Of a stretch of 64,000 nucleotides of DNA, positions 60,097 through 64,000 are shown piece after piece (positions within the stretch are counted from its first letter, which is position 1; each line of letters starts with the position of its first letter). The DNA is from JAEXNA01 sp041676625 (GTDB lineage: Bacteria > Vulcanimicrobiota > Xenobia > Xenobiales > JADMJV01). The stretch is from positions 1 to 64,000 of the forward strand of contig JBAYRN010000010.1 of assembly GCA_041676625.1 (NCBI GenBank), in the 5' to 3' direction. The notes under the pieces are model-generated. The model had not been told where the DNA came from and made no database searches. It worked only from the letters and a program-made list of their open reading frames with translations. The position numbers and the translations under genes are program-made.

Positions 60097-61602
60097 GCGG
60101 GTAGAGATGTAGCCGGCCATGGCTCGGCAGCGAATGCGGATCAGCCCTTCGGGGGTCCCGGAGGCGAAGGTACCGGTCTTGGCCAGCACGTTTCCTGAGG
60201 CCCCCACCAGTGAGGGGTCGGTCTGGTACTCACTCAGGATGGAGAGGGTACCGTCGACTCCCAGGACCGGTAGGCTCTCTCGAAAGATGGCTGCGGTGGG
60301 TCGACTGGCCATGGTTTGGAGAAAATCGACCACCGCCTCTGCGGTGGCGGCAGATTCCCCACCTCCGGCCCCCTCAAAAAACAGAAACTCTTCGGATCCG
60401 ATCCTGAAGTCGCCGGTCAGGGTCTGGCGCTCAGCCTCCAAGGCCTCGGCCAGAGTGGCCACACCGTGGGCCAGTCCGAACTGCATCAGGGTGGTGTCGG
60501 CTCCGAGGTTGAAACTCACCTTCAGGATCAGACGCGCGTATTGGGAAAAAGGGAGTGAAGTATATCGGGCCAGTTGATTGGCATCGGTGAGGGCCTCGGG
60601 AGCGGGCAGTAGGCCGCTGGGATTGGGAGCAACGAGGTCGGCTTGCACGGTGACTCCGGCTTTCTGCAGTTCTTCGATAAACACGGTTCGGACGAAGCTG
60701 GTGGGGTCTACCATTCTAAAGTTGGTGACGATGGGGTAGTCCTCGGAAAATGGCGGAGCGCCATCGACGGGGAGTTCTCCACTGACCGTACCGCCGCAAC
60801 CTGGAACACCGATGCAGTCTGGAAGAAAGGGGTCCGGCTCCAGCAGAGCCGTGCCCGAGCCAGCCACTGTCATGGCGGTGGATGTCACGCTGAAGGCGGC
60901 CGATTCGGGGCGCACCTCCAGCACCTCGGCAGGGGAGCCCGGGATGGTGGGCTGCAGAGCTACATCCACCAGGTCCTCATTGACGAAAGCCGGGGTCACT
61001 TGAAATTGCCCTCGGAAGTCGAAAGGTTCGAAGAGACGGTCGTCCACCACGACTTCACCGCTGATCTCAGTGACTCCCAGGTCCGCGATCTGCTGGGCGA
61101 GTTGCCGGTAGGCCAGACGGGGGTCGGTGTTGGTCAACTCGGCTGATCCCACCGCGACCGCTTCGTTGTGATCGATCCGGGTGATGGCCATGGTTTCATC
61201 GGGCAGGCGCCGCAGGCCCATGGTTACATCTCCGGAGGCCCGCAGGACCAGGTCGCCATCGAGTATTCCGGCGTTGACTTCCCCCAGCCGATGCACCGTG
61301 GTTATAAACCGGTGCTCGGGACCGAGCCGCTCCAGAGCAGTACCTACGCTAAAGAGTTTTCGAACCGAACCGATGAGCAAGCGCTCGGTGGAGTTCAGGT
61401 TGTAGATGGTTTGTCCGGTTTGGCTGTCGACCACCAGCAGGCTCCAGGTGGCCTGGCTATAGTTGGGCTTTGCCATCACCGCCTGGATGTTCTCCGGCAG
61501 TCCGGTGAATGGCCTCAACGGTTGAGGCGTGGAAGTGTGGCTCTCGCAACCTGCCCAAATAGCGGCGGCCAGGAGCAACGCTGTGATTAAAGATTTTTTC
61601 AT
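59971..61602 (-). CDS. dacB: D-alanyl-D-alanine carboxypeptidase/endopeptidase (PBP4, peptidase S13)
   Basis: About 543 residues from ATG 61602 (GGAGAG about 8 nt upstream; the frame extends to 61752). A signal peptide with an imperfect lipobox (AIWAGC) precedes the class C-type penicillin-binding core: S79-x-x-K82 in SVRK, SFN in KVSFNLGAD, and KTG in LAKTGTFAS. The insertion between the first two motifs is that of the PBP4 family, which trims or cuts peptidoglycan peptides. Its C-terminus overlaps the convergent JAMM gene by 126 nt. Confidence 0.9.
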   Translation of the reverse strand: MKKSLITALLLAAAIWAGCESHTSTPQPLRPFTGLPENIQAVMAKPNYSQATWSLLVVDSQTGQTIYNLNSTERLLIGSVRKLFSVGTALERLGPEHRFITTVHRLGEVNAGILDGDLVLRASGDVTMGLRRLPDETMAITRIDHNEAVAVGSAELTNTDPRLAYRQLAQQIADLGVTEISGEVVVDDRLFEPFDFRGQFQVTPAFVNEDLVDVALQPTIPGSPAEVLEVRPESAAFSVTSTAMTVAGSGTALLEPDPFLPDCIGVPGCGGTVSGELPVDGAPPFSEDYPIVTNFRMVDPTSFVRTVFIEELQKAGVTVQADLVAPNPSGLLPAPEALTDANQLARYTSLPFSQYARLILKVSFNLGADTTLMQFGLAHGVATLAEALEAERQTLTGDFRIGSEEFLFFEGAGGGESAATAEAVVDFLQTMASRPTAAIFRESLPVLGVDGTLSILSEYQTDPSLVGASGNVLAKTGTFASGTPEGLIRIRCRAMAGYISTRSGREITFLLNVNNGGDFEQFIESAMVNEDLATISAILWRDL

Positions 61603-61670
61603 GGAACTACTCTCCGGAAATGATCGCCGAGCCTTCCTTTTTCGGTTCCATAATCCTGGAAAGCCATCTG

Positions 61671-61707
61671 TTAACATTTTTGTAACACTGAAAATTTTCA
61701 GTAACAC
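61671..61707 (+). promoter_or_regulatory. Direct repeat plus 16-bp palindrome in a divergent promoter gap
   Basis: TTAACA at 61671 and GTAACA at 61682 are 11 bp apart. They run into the perfect palindrome ACTGAAAATTTTCAGT (61687-61702), itself flanked on each side by GTAACAC (61682-61688 and 61701-61707). The array lies between divergent dacB and the Gly/Tyr/Gln-rich gene at 61766. Confidence 0.5.
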
Positions 61708-61765
61708 GTTGGGAACTAAGTGAGCTGCTAAGTTATGGCTAACAGCAAGCAAGGAGACTCACAAC

Positions 61766-62662
61766 GTGAACGTAGTAACCATAAACAGCATCAGCAGCCC
61801 CTATTACAGCGCAGCAGCAGCCCCCGTGGCAGCAACCCCCACCTGGGCCGCCCCGGCCCCCGCGGTCGACCCTTACGCGATGAGCGCGTTGTTCCAAGCT
61901 ATGACGGCCCTCAATCAGTTGCAAGGCGGCTGGGGCGGGTTTGCCGCACCGAATTTCCAAGCCCCGGTGGCACCCCAACAGTACAGCCAACCCGTTCAGG
62001 CCCCGCTAGCAGCCCCCCAGGTAGTAGCGCCGAAAGATGAGAAATACGGCAAGTCCGAAGGTGGTCTACTGGGTGGACTGCTGGGCGGAATCCTCGGCGG
62101 CGACGGTAAAGATGACGGGAGATCCCTGGGTGGTTTGATCGGGACCGCCGGTGAGGCTATCGGCAGCTTGCTGGGCGGAGACATCGGTGGTGCACTGCAC
62201 GGCGGGGCAAACCTGATCACCGATACCGTGGGTTTTGGTTTGGACCTGTGCCTCAAGCTCTGCTCGGCCATCTTCCCCGGGCTCTACAAAGGCGACAAAG
62301 ATTACGGCAAGAAAAAGGAGCCGGAGGTCAACGTCAATATCGATCCCGCCCCCCAGGCTAACTACAACTATGGTGCACCCACCCAGAACTATCAGAGCGC
62401 CTATCAGGCTTACCAAAATCATCAAAACTATCAGGCGGTCAGCCAAACCTATCAAAACTACCAGGCTTTCCAGGCACAGCAAGCCTCCTCTTACGCCTAC
62501 GCCCAGGCCGCCGTTCAGGTGCAATACGGATACGGAAGCCCTTACTATCAGGCGCCGACCGTTGGACAGTCGTACGCAGTGCCCACCAACGGTGGAAGCT
62601 GGGCCAAAGCGGTCAACCTGGCCGGTCACGCTCACTTCGAAGGCGACGGCCACCAACACTAG
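61766..62662 (+). CDS. Gly/Tyr/Gln-rich low-complexity protein, shares a motif with the protein at 4587-5504
   Basis: A 298-residue protein from GTG 61766 (AAGGAG 9 nt upstream). Residues about 45-65 contain ALFQAMTALNQLQGGWGGF, closely like LLFQLMSSLAQLSQGWGGF in the protein at 4587. A Leu/Gly zipper region (LLGGLLGGILGGDGKDD, about 95-150) and a short Cys-containing hydrophobic segment (FGLDLCLKLCSAIFPG) follow. The tail (about 195-275) repeats YQxxxQxYQN units, amyloid- or prion-like in composition. No signal peptide and no known family. Confidence 0.75.
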   Translation: MNVVTINSISSPYYSAAAAPVAATPTWAAPAPAVDPYAMSALFQAMTALNQLQGGWGGFAAPNFQAPVAPQQYSQPVQAPLAAPQVVAPKDEKYGKSEGGLLGGLLGGILGGDGKDDGRSLGGLIGTAGEAIGSLLGGDIGGALHGGANLITDTVGFGLDLCLKLCSAIFPGLYKGDKDYGKKKEPEVNVNIDPAPQANYNYGAPTQNYQSAYQAYQNHQNYQAVSQTYQNYQAFQAQQASSYAYAQAAVQVQYGYGSPYYQAPTVGQSYAVPTNGGSWAKAVNLAGHAHFEGDGHQH

Positions 62663-62672
62663 GAGCCTGCAA

Positions 62673-62705
62673 GCAAACAGCCTGAGGCAACTCAGGCTGT
62701 TTTGC
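62673..62705 (+). terminator. Rho-independent terminator
   Basis: CAGCCTGAG-GCAA-CTCAGGCTG stem with flanking AAA/TTTT. It lies 15 nt after the stop of the low-complexity protein gene. Confidence 0.85.
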
Positions 62706-62744
62706 TTTCCAGGGAATACGTTCGGGTTCGGTAAAGTCGCATTC

Positions 62745-63710
62745 ATGACTTTCGATTGGGCGGGCATCCGAAGCCGTCTAGACACTTTTTGGGCGGCTTT
62801 GCCTCCAGAGGTGCGGATCCTGAGTCGCTGGAGCCAGAGCCGCCGGTTTCCCGAAGTCACCTACCTTCGAGAAGAGCTGCTCGGTAGCTACAAAGCCCGA
62901 AAGTACCTGAGTCTTCTCCCCTGGCTCGAGGCTCAGGGACACGCCAGAGTCCTGGTCCACGGCTCGACCCACTCCGGAAACGTCACTCAGTTGGGTCTGG
63001 AACTGCGAGAGCGAGGGCTCGAACCGTTTTTCCGCAGAGGAGGTCGGGGGGGGCCGCCTGCCGGAAACCTGCTCCTGTCTCAGCTTGTCTACGGTACGAA
63101 CTTCGATTCTGCCGAGCCCGGAGTGGATTTCGAGATCCCGGAAGGCGGGAGCTGCCCCCCGGCTCTGGCCGGAAGCTTAGGACTGGTGGGTTCTCTGGTA
63201 GAGCAAGCTCTAGAACGGAAAATTTGGAAACCCGACATTTTCATCGATTCCGGGACCGGTTTCACGGCCGCGGCATTGCTATCGGGGTTGGCTTATTTTG
63301 AACTGCCTTGCCGAGTTGTGGTGGTTTCCATGACCGGGCAGAGTAAGAGCGAGCTGTTGGAGCAGTTGCTGGCCCAGCGGCCGGAGTACGAAAGGCTTCT
63401 TCAGCGTCCCGCCTCGGCGGTCGATTTTGAGGTCGTCCCACCGCCTGTGGGGCCGTCCTTCGGCTCGCTACCGACGGCGGCTCTGGAAGAGGTGGCCGAG
63501 TTCGCCAGGTGGGAGGGGATCCTGGTGGATCCCCTGTACGCGGCTAAGCTCAGTCTGCTTTACCAATCCCGCCGAGACCCGGAGCGCCCGGCCTTCATTT
63601 TCGTCAGCGGCGGGGCCAGGGAGCTCTTGTGTTTTCAGGGGCCGCTGCGCAAGTGGTTGACCTCTAAACCGTTGCCGACACAACCTTCATCTGTTACAAA
63701 GGTTCTATAA
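62745..63710 (+). CDS. PLP-dependent ACC deaminase/D-cysteine desulfhydrase-like protein
   Basis: About 321 residues. SYKARKYLSLLPWL with the PLP lysine K50, VLVHGSTHSGNVTQLGLELR (substrate/phosphate region) and IDSGTGFTAAALLSGLAYF are the pattern of fold-type II enzymes of the ACC deaminase/D-cysteine desulfhydrase group. Overall identity to known enzymes seems low. The frame opens at 62235, inside the previous gene, but the terminator at 62673-62705 and the ATG at 62745 fix the likely start. Confidence 0.75.
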   Translation: MTFDWAGIRSRLDTFWAALPPEVRILSRWSQSRRFPEVTYLREELLGSYKARKYLSLLPWLEAQGHARVLVHGSTHSGNVTQLGLELRERGLEPFFRRGGRGGPPAGNLLLSQLVYGTNFDSAEPGVDFEIPEGGSCPPALAGSLGLVGSLVEQALERKIWKPDIFIDSGTGFTAAALLSGLAYFELPCRVVVVSMTGQSKSELLEQLLAQRPEYERLLQRPASAVDFEVVPPPVGPSFGSLPTAALEEVAEFARWEGILVDPLYAAKLSLLYQSRRDPERPAFIFVSGGARELLCFQGPLRKWLTSKPLPTQPSSVTKVL

Positions 63711-63809
63711 ACCGGGACCATATCCGTAAGGAATGGTACCCACAAATCTAAACCATATCGTTCATTCAAGAAGACGAGATTGGCCCCTACCTGAAAGGAG
63801 GGTACCGAC

Positions 63810-64000
63810 ATGTCGACGGTTCTAAGCAACGGTGCCGGCAGGCGCCGAAAATTCAACTTGCAGCAGTTTGCCCGTTTGAAAGCAAAGGGCGAACCCATTG
63901 TCATGGTCACTGCCTACGACTCCACCAGTGCCAAGCTAGCCGAAATGGCGGGGGTGGAAGTGATCCTGGTGGGAGACTCGGTGGCTATGGTCTGTCTGGG
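63810..64000 (+). CDS. panB: 3-methyl-2-oxobutanoate hydroxymethyltransferase, 3'-truncated by window edge
   Basis: 64 residues are visible: a short basic leader and then the PanB N-terminus with IVMVTAYDSTSAKLAEMAGV and VILVGDSVAMVCLG, which carry the metal-binding Asp of GDS. PanB adds a hydroxymethyl group from methylene-THF to 2-oxoisovalerate, the first pantothenate step. An unusually strong ribosome binding site, AAAGGAGGG, lies 8-9 nt before the ATG. The gene continues beyond 64000. Confidence 0.93.
   Translation, partial: MSTVLSNGAGRRRKFNLQQFARLKAKGEPIVMVTAYDSTSAKLAEMAGVEVILVGDSVAMVCL

Noticed and set aside
62235..62744. Extension of the ACC-deaminase-like frame upstream into the preceding gene
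   Set aside because: The extension is an out-of-frame reading of the low-complexity gene and crosses a strong terminator; the ATG at 62745 begins the domain.
1..64000. tRNA, rRNA and CRISPR arrays
   Set aside because: No T-loop-like GTTCGA with acceptor stems, no rRNA segments and no regularly spaced repeats were seen by eye; a covariance search would be needed to exclude unusual tRNAs.

Overview
The window looks like one chromosomal stretch of a GC-rich, non-model bacterium. The taxon cannot be fixed from sequence alone. Dense 4-nt overlaps, GTG/TTG starts with clear Shine-Dalgarno sequences, exported and lipoprotein-type signal peptides, prepilin genes and response regulators with SARP/BTAD output domains fit an uncultivated Gram-negative-type lineage. 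A Candidatus Xenobia/Eremiobacterota-like origin is a guess only. No tRNA, rRNA or CRISPR array was recognised. The window opens inside aroA and closes inside panB.

Layout. 0-2.4 kb: shikimate genes aroA(partial)-aroE, with aroK convergent. 2.5-9.8 kb: a tiny membrane protein, an SDR/FHA pair, a glycine-rich protein, an agmatinase-family enzyme, a glycine-zipper protein, a Bcr/CflA-type efflux pump and a DUF6036 nucleotidyltransferase pair resembling toxin-antitoxin modules. 9.9-17.7 kb: a papain-fold-like protein on a long Gly/Ser linker, then a complete type I Wadjet operon (jetABCD). 17.8-20.4 kb: orphan genes, a frameshifted HNH gene belonging to a repeated element, and a possible small RNA. 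20.4-28.9 kb: a two-component system (SARP-type regulator plus histidine kinase) divergent from a pseudopilin/GspF operon. 28.9-33.8 kb: acnA-nadD-rsfS, a membrane protein and an ACT-domain protein. 33.8-38.0 kb: a second minor-pilin operon ending in a prepilin fused to a beta-propeller-like region. 38.0-41.7 kb: rpmG, a GroES-like/mogA operon, a MITE-like element and a UGP-family uridylyltransferase. 41.7-49.9 kb: HD-GYP, a rhodanese-like protein and a TPR/MoxR/transglutaminase/DUF58 operon. 50.0-53.7 kb: a patchwork of duplicated fragments carrying a GH26-type glycosidase. 53.7-58.8 kb: a second SARP-type regulator and kinase, divergent. 58.8-64 kb: nitrilase, JAMM peptidase, PBP4-type carboxypeptidase, a Gly/Tyr/Gln-rich protein, an ACC-deaminase-like enzyme and panB.

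Most notable observation: an imperfect direct repeat with an 11-bp period (core TTTACA-N5-TTAACA) recurs in at least eight intergenic positions. These are mainly upstream of genes for low-complexity or lineage-specific proteins without signal peptides, and between the kinase/regulator operon and the pseudopilin operon. SARP/OmpR-type DNA-binding domains are known to read 11-bp-period direct repeats, and the window encodes two such regulators. I infer a local regulon. The other main theme is a dispersed repeat around HNH genes that has left three copies or scraps in 64 kb.
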